Below, piece by piece: positions 48,601 to 58,000 of a stretch of 64,000 nucleotides of DNA. The notes beneath the pieces are model-generated. The model was not told the origin of the DNA. It did not search any database and was given only the letters and a program-made list of their open reading frames with translations. The DNA comes from Branchiostoma belcheri (Eukaryota > Chordata > Leptocardii > Amphioxiformes > Branchiostomatidae), in contig NW_017803976.1 of assembly GCF_001625305.1 (NCBI RefSeq), positions 1,306,505 to 1,370,504 on the forward strand. Direction: 5' to 3'. Numbering within the stretch: the first letter of the stretch is position 1; each line of letters starts with the position of its first letter. A program made the position numbers and the translations under genes.

Positions 48601-51600
48601 CATGTATCATTAGCTCCATATGTTCGTACATCTTTAACTGCGTCAAGAAGCTAGAAGAAGCTGAACCTGTAAATAGTAGATCGCATTAGTTTATATATTA
48701 TATAAGTGTCATTACTGTTTTCTTTTCCCTGTCTACCCATGACCTGTACTTAGCTCGTTAGAGCACAAGCGTACAATAAAGGTCTTTCATTCATTATTTT
48801 GACCTGTGCATGTACAATAGATTGACATTGTTTTTTTTTCCGCCAGGTTCTGTCAACAGCAGTGCTCCAGTTTGCCGGGACTGGCATGAGTGGCCTTCTG
48901 TCATTGGTCCTTGCAGTGCAGTACCAGTTTGCCCTGTCCAATCAGGGCTTGCAAGACTTCGTCCTGCACGGTTCTGATGGTAGGGACTCACGTAGGGGTT
49001 TCCTGGATGCCAACAGGGAAGGGATCTGCTCCTGCTGGGGGTTTCTGGCAGTCTACTTTGCAGGAGTGGAGCTGGGGAGGTTCATCTTTAAGAAAAGGTC
49101 AGGACCTTAAAGATTAGGGTCATGAGTGAGGTGAAGAAGCTGTGCCTTTAAAATGGTTAGTTGTGAGATGTACCTGTAATACATGAGATATACCTATAAT
49201 ACATGAGATATACCTGTAATACATGAGATATACCTATAATACATGAGATATACCTGTAATACATGAGATATACCTATAATACATGAGATATACCTGTAAT
49301 ACATGAGATATACCTATAATACATGAGATATACCTGTAATACATGAGATATACCTATAATATATGAGATATACCTGTAATACATGAGATATACCTGTAAT
49401 ACATAAGACATACCTGTAATACATGGGATATACCTGTAGTACATGAGATATACCTGTAATACATGAGATATACCTGTGAACACATTGACAGAATGTACTG
49501 CACCTGTGCAAAACCCATAATGTATTGTGCATAGCACTTTGGCAGAATGTCTCACTTAAGGGCATATTCACATATTTAAGGATGACATCCCATCTATAGT
49601 TCTCAAATGTGTCGGAAAAGTTATTTTCTGCTATGAGCAAAATTTTGATGCAACATTGACCAATGAAACCTGAAATATCTAGGTTTCATGCAGCCACAGT
49701 ATGTCCTCTGACATGCTAACACAACATGCCTTTCATCAGGACTTGTTTGCCATGGAAATATGTACATTAGGCCACAGCAAGTAATTTTTATGGATGACAT
49801 CAGCGCACGCATTAATTTTCGCCTGATTTTGGAAAAAAAACAAGAAATTTTGTTGCCTTCTGACAGTGGACACCATGCCGAAAATGTGCAAAGATGCATA
49901 TGTCTGTTGACAAGCCAGAAGGTGTATGGCAGATAACTATAAAGAGAGGAGACAAGAAAAGGCTCTGATTTAATGTTTTGTTTCTTACTTTGATGCAGTG
50001 ATATGTGATGTTGGCTGTGTATATGTGATGTTCCCAATGAATCAAAACCATTTATACAATGATTGAGTCAAAATTTTAAAATGTAGTAACCTTGTTTTTT
50101 TCGGCCCACCTTGTTTTTTTTCGCCCACTCGCATTAGATTTGGAATCTGTGGAGGATGTCATCTATAAAATTTACTTGCTGTGGCCTTACTGGTAGTCTA
50201 GATTTACCCCGGTGACCTAAAATTCTAAAGTCTTTCCAACAGGTCCACAGTGCAGCAGTGGCTGGTAGCCTGTGGTCAGCTGCTGGTGACCTGTGGTGTG
50301 TTCTGGGTCCTGCTGGTCCTGTGTGTGGAGCATGTGGAGCCTGTGTCCAGACGCACAGCTAACCTCCCCTACCAACTCTGGATGGTACGTTCCAACCATC
50401 AAATGGTATACCTGGCAATAGTGCTGTGTACCTAAACCCATAGCCTGACTAATCGCGCTCCTGGCGGCCGGCCACCCCGAAGTTGCCTCCCCCCTTGGGG
50501 TGGGGGTCATTAACCTCCGTCCGAGAGCTTGTGTAACACAGGCTACCTAAACCCACATTTAATTTGGTTCAGGTTAGAGGTTTAGGTTACAAGTCCGGAC
50601 CTAAACCCATGGCATATGCAAAATTGCATGTTGGCAACCTTGCAATGTTGTTTGGGCAAAACTTTGGCCACATAACATGGAGGCTGATTTTTGACGATGC
50701 CCGATGGCAATGTTTTCTTCATTTTGCAGCAAAGATTTTGCAATCATCATATCCAGTTGCTTGAGTAACTGCTTTTTGGCGTAAGGTTTAAGGTAGTTTG
50801 GAAAAAAAGGGGTATGTGAAATGTTGTTTTTTTTCTTGGTAATAAGTCCAGACTTGGTTCTTGACTTTTAGTTTTTTTTGGACTTGAACCTAAGTCCGGA
50901 TCCAAGTCCAGTGAACCGGTACATAGCACTACCTGGCAACCATCCATCTCCAGCTTGTGTCTGCTTCCCAACCATAGTAAAGCTGTTTAGGCAAAGAAGT
51001 ATTTATTGGAAAGTGCACACAAGATGGTACAGATGCAATTACCAGAATAATCAAGAAAAATCACTAGTGAAGAGCATGCCCGTAGCGAGGATTTTGAATG
51101 GGGGGGTTCTTCCCACTGCTTGAGGGACCAGCGAGTGCCGAAGGCGCGAGGTTCCTAGGGGGGTCCGAGGGCATGCTCCCCGGGGAAATTCTGACAAATG
51201 AACCTTCTGAAATGGAATTACCTGCGTTTCTTTAGAGGATTTCAAGAAAAAATCAGAGATAATTTTTTTCAATAACAAAGTGAGCAGTTCTACGATTCCA
51301 GCCTCGCTGGTGACACGAATCAGTCCATCTTTTTAAAGAAAAATCTTGGACCTTTAGATAAAAAGTGGACCAAAAAGTGGACCTTTGAGCCTTGTGGGGG
51401 GGTTCGTCAACACAATGAAGGAAAGAAAAGGATTAATATTCTAACATTACATTACATTCAACATGAAGAAAGTTTTGAACTTTTAAGTTCAGAACTTTCT
51501 TCATGTTGAATGTAATGCAATACCTCTATGGTTTAAAAACCATAAAGGTATACTGCAGAGTCTTAGTCTTCTCTATGGTTGTTATCTTTTTCACACTGTG

Positions 51601-52515
51601 GAGTTTTAAACTGATGTTTGATTTGTTTTGTATTAGATGGTTTACAACATCCAGATCATTGGCAGTATGCTATTGGTCGATCTGGTGGTTGTCATAGCAG
51701 CAGAGCTGAGACTGTTGAAGAGAGACTACAGCCCGAGGATTTGGGCTCTAGAAAACACCACAGGTAGGTGTGCAGTAATCGGTACCATACATTCTTGTAC
51801 TGAGCCATGACTAGAAATGAAATGTTGCATCTTGAATCTTAAATGTGATATCTGAAGAAAGCTTTAACAAGAAATAAAGATTTCATAGCTCTGTAAAATA
51901 TTTAGAATTTTTGTTTGTTCTTGTTTTATTCAACTTTTCTGTTTACATCTATGCATTTTCCCACTGGCAACCCCCATCTGCCCACCCATATGCTGTCTCT
52001 TAAGTGTACAAACATACATACAATGTACATACATACACACACACGCGCGCGCGCGCACACATGTGCACACACATGAACACACGCGCACACACACATGCAT
52101 ACACACAAACGCACACACACACACACACATGCATACAAATGTACACACACGCGCACACACACACACAGACACACACACACGTGTATACACACACACACAA
52201 ACACACACAAAACAATACTTCTGTAGAGGCAAATATCATGAAGGTTTGCGATATCCCTCCTCCTCAGATGACAGTGAGGATGCTGCCCCCACTGAACAGC
52301 AGCTGCCTGATTGGTGCCTGCTGTCAGCTGTAAACAGGAACCAGCTGTTCTTCTTCCTGCTGGCCAACCTGCTGACCGGAGCTGTGAACCTGTGCGTGGA
52401 CACCCTGCGTACTGACCACTTCCTGTCCTTCTGTATCGTGTTCGCTTACATGTTACAGCTTTGTAACATAGTAGTTGTGCTTCACGCTAGAAACATCTCG
52501 CTAAAGTTCTGGTGA
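45677..52515 (+). CDS. PIGW: PIGW / GWT1, GPI-anchor inositol acyltransferase
   Basis: Seven exons (45677-45837, 46702-47121, 48008-48176, 48847-49097, 50243-50384, 51637-51763, 52268-52515) join in phase with GT-AG borders. The product has 505 residues; human PIGW has 504. The start [18 protein letters not shown] carries the family's conserved N-terminal block. Later blocks include KYRAAR, the [11 protein letters not shown] segment, SNREG-like [17 protein letters not shown] and [19 protein letters not shown]. Many hydrophobic helices mark a multi-pass ER membrane protein. The enzyme transfers a fatty acyl group from acyl-CoA to the inositol of glucosaminyl-PI, an early step of GPI-anchor synthesis. 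The coding region is intronless in mammals but split here. Every coding intron holds a repeat: MITEs, LINE, minisatellite or CA repeat. AATAAA at 52807-52812. Tandem to METTL21 on the same strand. Confidence 0.95.
45971..46306. mobile_element. PIF/Harbinger-like MITE (variant) in PIGW intron
   Basis: TAA duplication at 45971-45973 and 46304-46306; element 45974-46303. The 23-bp terminal repeats GGCCACACCAATTTAATTTG (plus TTG) are perfect. It shares only the outer end with the GGATGACATCC family, so it is a related but separate subfamily. Confidence 0.78.
47594..47763. mobile_element. MITE-like element, AGTCAAACCTGCCCA ends, in PIGW intron
   Basis: Perfect 15-bp terminal repeats AGTCAAACCTGCCCA...TGGGCAGGTTTGACT enclose about 140 bp with internal partial complementarity (GTGGCAC...; GGTGGTCTTC). 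Target duplication not clear. Confidence 0.65.
48411..48795 (+). mobile_element. LINE 3' fragment with intact RT C-terminus, in PIGW intron
   Basis: A 92-codon open frame ends at TAG 48687-48689. It reads [20 protein letters not shown] and continues with DCTLY, a CCHC-type zinc knuckle found at the C-terminus of CR1/Jockey-like reverse transcriptases. The 3' UTR ends ACAATAAAGGTCTTTCATTC. It is in the same orientation as PIGW; the 5' side is truncated. Confidence 0.75.
49171..49476. repeat. 20-bp minisatellite with 40-bp higher-order period
   Basis: About 15 copies of TACCTGTAATACATGAGATA. The first ten units strictly alternate TACCTG/TACCTA, giving a 40-bp super-unit. The distal units are homogeneous TACCTG. 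In the fourth PIGW coding intron. Confidence 0.95.
49767..50189. mobile_element. PIF/Harbinger-like MITE, full copy in PIGW intron
   Basis: TTA duplication at 49767-49769 and 50187-50189; element 49770-50186 (417 bp). Ends GGCCACAGCAAGTAA...TTACTTGCTGTGGCC, with the inner TATGGATGACATC and CGCACGCATTAATTTTCGCC shared across the family. Confidence 0.83.
50431..50555. mobile_element. TAGCC...GGCTA element with 10-bp duplication, in PIGW intron
   Basis: Element 50441-50545 (105 bp), ends TAGCCTG/CAGGCTA, flanked by the direct repeat CCTAAACCCA at 50431-50440 and 50546-50555. The core TTGGGGT...GTCAT(T/A)AA...CC(G)AGAG resembles the fragment at 59530-59600. Confidence 0.72.
51072..51182. repeat. 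GGCATGCTCCCC inverted-repeat element
   Basis: GAGCATGCCCGTAGCGAGG at the left and GAGGGCATGCTCCCC at the right bracket GGACCAGCGAGTGCCGAAGG and CGCGAGGTTCC. Looks like a MITE; no clear target duplication. Confidence 0.5.
51450..51549. repeat. two adjacent hairpins in a PIGW intron
   Basis: First: 51450-51480 pairs with 51487-51517 (31-bp stem, one mismatch, 6-nt loop). Second: CCTCTATGGTTT/AAACCATAAAGG at about 51522-51547. The size and tight loop of the first resemble a microRNA precursor, but a MITE remnant is equally possible. Confidence 0.8.
52030..52212. repeat. (CA)n-rich microsatellite
   Basis: Degenerate CA/CG/CATA tract just upstream of the last PIGW exon. Confidence 0.95.
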
Positions 52516-52812
52516 TTCTTGTACAAAACATATACTGAGGTGCGAGTTTAGTTTGTTGTTTGCTGTTATATTTACTTTTATATGAATGCACATTCCAGTT
52601 TATGGTGAGTTTGTTATTGGAGAACTTCTTATAGCAAGGTAAGTGTAACCTTCATAATTTTGTATAGTATTGAGCTTCAATGTACAAATGTAGCTGGTCC
52701 AAATGTGTGGCACACCTCAGTTCTGATTTGTTAGTGTTAGAAATACCCATCTGCAGTCTTCACTTTGCAGGAACATTTTCAATATTGCAGAAGAAAAATT
52801 AAGCAAAATAAA

Positions 52813-54005
52813 TACAATTTTGCAGACTGAAAAAATCAGGCTTGTGGGGTCTTTTCAGATAGAGGGTGTTCTAGCTATGTCATTGCTAAGGGGGTATGGA
52901 TTCAGGATCGGTCTATTGTTTAACACCTTTTGTGTTTACTTCTGACTTTATTATGTCTAGTAATTTTGCATGTATTTTCAAATTGCATGTAAAATGTTTG
53001 CCAACATACAATTTTGTATATTTCATGGCTTTAGGCCCACAGCAAGTACAATGTATTTCAAAATTGCAGAACAAAATTTTGACATCCTGCAATTTTGTAG
53101 TACTCTGAAAAAAGTATTAATTTCTACCACTGTTTGTTGTTCAGGGATGTCATTACCACAATATGGTTTGTGACTGTTGGATATCACAGCCCTTGTTATT
53201 CTCTGTTCCTCTGGAAATACAGATCAGCAAGGCAGCAATGTGTTTGCAAGGACACAGCTTGTACAGTTTTTCCAATGATGTTTGTTAATGATGTATGTTT
53301 TTTTTTCAAACTAATTGGCTCCAGAGACACATGGCATATATGTGAGCGGGAACAGTTGTTGTTTAGAACCCCGAGTTATTTGGATGCTGCTTAGTAGAGA
53401 GACTGACTACAGGACTGACAGGACAGACATGGCCGGCTAATTAACCTAAATTAAAGACATGCATCATCATCACTTCCAAATCTTATTTTATTCACATGGA
53501 TTTATGAGCATTAGATAGCAAGCACAAATGTGCTTATAAAATCTCCTGCTTAAGAACATGAAACATACAAAATACAGGTTAAAATAACTATATACAAATG
53601 TGTAATGAACATGAAATGAAAGTGGCTGGTGCATGCACCAATAAACATGAAATGAATGCCGTTGAGTAACTGCTTTTTGGCAAATGCCGTTAATATGATA
53701 AATTAAATCTTCCAGACTGAGAGATGAAATTGTAGACAGTATCGAAAATACAGCAATACTTGTAGTAGAGTATGGGAGGGACCCAGACCCTGGGGGAAGA
53801 CCCCCCAAGACCAGATACAAGTCTTCCTAAGGGAAGCGGAGACCATGGCCCTTGATAGAACTGTCAGGAGGACACATACGAGGGGGAGCAAGGGGCCAGT
53901 ACCTGGCCTGATCTGATGAGCACGTAGGCAGGGAGGAAGGGGCTACCGGTAATTGTAAGGAGTCAAGTGCATAATGTGGTGTCATTTGAATTGAGTGGGT
54001 CAAAG
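52813..54005. other. intergenic between PIGW and the NLR-like gene
   Basis: No exon seen. The 20-mer TTGAGTAACTGCTTTTTGGC at 53653-53672 also occurs at 50759-50778, so both probably belong to a dispersed repeat. Confidence 0.4.
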
Positions 54006-54009
54006 GGGA

Positions 54010-54541
54010 ATATGTTTTCAAGGGGTTAACAGGATATGGATATTAACAACATTTTAGTCCTTTCCTTACTGTAAAGTTTGCAGTGCAACAAATAGTGTTC
54101 TGATGTGTCATTTGAATGCCCACATTTGCACTCTGGGCTAGCAAGGAGGTATTTAACCTCCTTGGGGCTAGTGATGCTGGAACAGTTTGTAGTTCAGCTG
54201 GCTGAAGTTGAGTCTGAGCCTGGTTAGATGTACATGTATTGCATGGTGTCCGTGGCCGTATGAGTAGTGGGGGTCTCTAGGCATGCTATCAAAGCAAGAC
54301 TCTAGTTCATTTTTAATGTATGGATGGAGAAAGATAATTTGGCAGTCTGTGGTAATTGGTTCCAAGAGAGAATGGCAGAAGGCAAGAAGGATCTTTTGTA
54401 TTTTTCAGTTTTGATGGCAAAATGGAGATAACTCAAGTTCGCATGTAGGCCATAAGGGGTGGAGTCACGGATGAGTGGGGGAACCAAATCTTGTAGATAT
54501 TTGGAAGCTACTGTAAGTTTGTGCTTTTCACATCTTAGCAA
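54010..54541 (-). mobile_element. LINE fragment, RT C-terminus, broken by a palindromic insert
   Basis: Minus-strand frames read SKYLQDLVPPLIRDSTPYGL and then KRSFLPSAILSWNQLP. After a frame change they give HLTRLRLNFSQLNYKLFQHH, then PECKCGHSNDTSEHYLLHC (zinc knuckle). The order is that of CR1/L2-like reverse transcriptase ends. A 23-bp palindrome (54140-54165) is inserted between HH and PECKC. Not functional. Confidence 0.75.
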
Positions 54542-54787
54542 GTGTTTCCCAACCTAACCAGAAAACATTGGCGTACTCATTTAAAGGACGTATCATGGTT
54601 TTGTACAAATATTTTTAAACTTCTAAATATTCAGACAGAATTGCCCACTTTCCTACAAACCACTAGAGAGTCCAAACTTAGACCACTTTATCTATACCCC
54701 AACAACTACTGTATACACCATACAAAAATCCAGACAATTGCTCTTCTAGAACTTGAACTGCTGGCAAGCAAACCCACAAGCACAAAA

Positions 54788-54817
54788 GTTCCTACATCAC
54801 TGCAGTGATGTAGGAAC
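54788..54817. repeat. 30-bp perfect palindrome without a spacer
   Basis: GTTCCTACATCACTG joined directly to its complement CAGTGATGTAGGAAC. Confidence 0.9.
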
Positions 54818-55074
54818 CCATCACAAAGCCCAGTTTTGCACTTGAACTTGGTCTCCCCAACGGTCCAAACCATGCCTTCAAGCCAGTTATGCCACCAAAT
54901 TCACAGTCTCCCACACTAAAGCAAACTGATTTTATACCTTTCAGATGAAGGCAATAAAAACATCTGATCTACGAGATAAAAGATAGATGTTGTATTATCG
55001 GAGAGGAAGTCGATTTGGGGTACTCTATCAAAATGAATAATGAACTATGAGAGGAAAGCCAAACTAGCGTGACA

Positions 55075-58000
55075 CTAGCTGTTTACTACTTGGCCTTTAT
55101 GAGTAATGCAGACTGCCAGTTGTCTGAACTTCACCTTTATCAACTCTGTCTCCACCCTCAACCTCTCCCACTGTTGTTCCTCCCTCTGTGCACCCTCCCC
55201 ACCTGATTCCACAGACTCGCTCATATCAGCCTGGCTGCCATCATACAGGAGGTCATCAGAAAACAATCTGTAAGCCTTGCCCTTCATGGATCTGATAAAA
55301 TCTCTGACCCCTTCAGCACTGAACCTGTTATCGTACAGTCTGACTTCCTCCACATTTCTACTAACCTTCAGCCTTGCAGCTATGGTGGGGAGGGACTTGT
55401 CACTGATGGAATTGTGATACATATCTACATGTGTCAGGAAGGGAAGGTTGATAAAGGCTTTCATTAGCTCTCCAACATCGGACAATTTGTTATAACTAAG
55501 GTCCACCATCTTCAGGTTCTGACATGAAGCAAGACCTTGAGCAAGACCAGACACTGCCTCATCACTTATGGCATTTTGACTGAGATCTATCTCCTCTAAC
55601 ATATGAAAGTGTTGAAACATCTGAGTTGAGACACTTATTATGTTGTCCAATGACCAGCCCTTTAGTTTCAGCTTCTTTAGTAGATGTTGCACCCCATACA
55701 GCTGGTTGATGTGTATAGCCTCCTCCTCCCCCTGACAGCTGACACAAAGTGCTAACTCCTGCAGGTTGGGCAGCTGAGAGAGGAACTGGAGTAGAAGGGG
55801 GACATCACTAGTGCGTAGTGGGGCAACATTGGACCAAGGGTAATCTGCAGATGTGAGATCAAGTTTTGTTACCTGGCTAGCATTCTTTCTGTTACAGATG
55901 AGAGACACAAGATCACCAGATATGTTATTTTCCCTAATCTTCAACTGCAGCCGTTTGCATTGTCCCTGTAGCAGCAACAGCAGTGCTCCCTTATTTGAGA
56001 TTCTATGACTTTCGAGGTAGACCTTCTTCAAATTCTCACATGAAGATAGACCTCTAGCAAGATCGGGCACTGCTTCGTCACTAATGGCATTGTGACTGAG
56101 ATCTATCTCCTCCAAGTTGGGGAGGGGGGGTAAGAAATCTCCCCTGCCAGATAACTTGTTATGACTAAGGTTAACCTTCTTCATGTTCTGAGATGAACTA
56201 AGACCTTCAGCAAGACCAGGCACTGCCTCATCACTAATATCATTGTGACTGAGATCTATCTCCTCCAAGTTCTGTAGAGTTGGTAATTGTTCTGTGAGTG
56301 ACAGAATGTCGTCACTGGTCAAGTTGCAGTAGGTAAAACCCAGCATCTTTAGTGGAGGAAATCTGCTAACCTCGTCACCCTCTGCTGATGATGTACCAGG
56401 ACATAGCAGGGACAGTCCTTGACACAATTTCAGCCATTCAGAAGAGCTGACCTTCAGACATTTCAAATTCAACTTCACTAAACATTCCAGATGGCGAAAA
56501 GATGATGCAAGTTCAGCAACAGCAGCAGTAGGCAGTACTAGTAGTGAGGACCTTTCACACCATGCACCATTGTTATCTTCTTCCTTTTGTCTCCCATAGA
56601 GAACTAACTCTTGGATGTCAAAAGGAAGGAAGGAGAAAACACTTGGCCATACATCTGGCCGAGTTTTACACTGCAGGGTGAGAGTTTCAGACCTTCCTGA
56701 CAGACAGCTTACAGAGCTGTATTCAGTGAGTTCTGCATGTTTTAGGTTGTGCAGGCAGCTCAAGACAATCATGGCTTGTTTCATGTCGTCATTGTTAACT
56801 TCATTAAATGCAATGGCTATGTCTGTGATGTTTGGAGTGAATAACAGGGACTTTGACAAGTTGCCGAGGGTACCCGATGTGAACTTGTCTGACTTGACTT
56901 TAAGTTTCTCTAGGGATTGATTGAACAGCAAGTATTGTTGCATGATCTCAACTTTGATTTTTTTGTCCTTTTTTACAAAGAACATTAGTCTTGGCAGTAG
57001 ACTGTCAAGAGACATACATGTACTTGACAGGCACTCAAAAAGAGGCAGGTAGCTGAGATATCTTATTTGATTCGTATGGTTGGTAGAAGAAGAACGTTTT
57101 GACCCAAAAGGATACTGTTTTGCTACATGTTTAAAAGTCATGTTTTCTGGTAGTTTTACTCTCTGAATAAGTGTTGTGTTCCTGATGAGTTGTGTCAAGC
57201 AGTGGAGGCCATGTAGGGAGATTTCAGGGATAGCAGACAAGTCCAGAGTTTTATCTGGAAAGAGAGTCTGTGTCAAAGATGACAGAGCGTCTAGCTGCTT
57301 TGATTCTGCAATTGTATTCACAACCAAGAAACGGTGGTTAGAATTGTCAGACTCTCCCTCCAGCTGCCGTTGCATGAGTAATGTTACAAACTGATGCAAG
57401 TGTGTTGGAGATTTTGTCATGCTCAGGAAGTGAGCAAGGCTGCAACAGGTGATGGGCAGGTGGTCTGACATTTCAGCACAAACTCTCAGGAGTTCTGAAC
57501 AGTCAGCTGCAGTCTGGGTTCTGATTGCGTGTGCTACCCACTCTGCCATGAGAAACTGCCGTATGCTGTCATGTACAAACTGGAAGGCACTCTGTGCTTG
57601 ATCAGAATCAGCTGGTTGTAACAAACCAACAGATGACTGTCGAATGTCATCCCAATGGCATTCAAATTGGCTTTTGTACACAAGCAATGACTGGTTAGTT
57701 GTTTGACTTTCAAAAGCAGCTTTTCCCAAAATATGACAATCATTTCCATATCTAGACATAAGTTTATGACTCATGCTATTTTGGGAAAAGAATTGCAAGA
57801 CAGATGTTGCAACAACAAAGTCTACAAATTCTGACAATGTGCCAGGAAACCTTTTATACTGTTCCCAGTATTCACACAAGTGAGAGTGGAAAAACCTGTC
57901 CCGGACGAGGTGCTTAACCAGTAAGTTACTTGGCCAGCTCTCCTGGATAGACCTTGCTGTGTCTTCATCAGCCTTGAAGAAGTCTTGGAGACAGTCATTC

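Noticed and set aside
49274..49640. Periodic Tyr/Ile-rich minus-strand frames
   Set aside because: Translation of the 20-bp minisatellite, not a repeat protein.
51926..52232. Cys/Val-rich and His/Thr-rich frames
   Set aside because: Both are translations of the CA/GT microsatellite.
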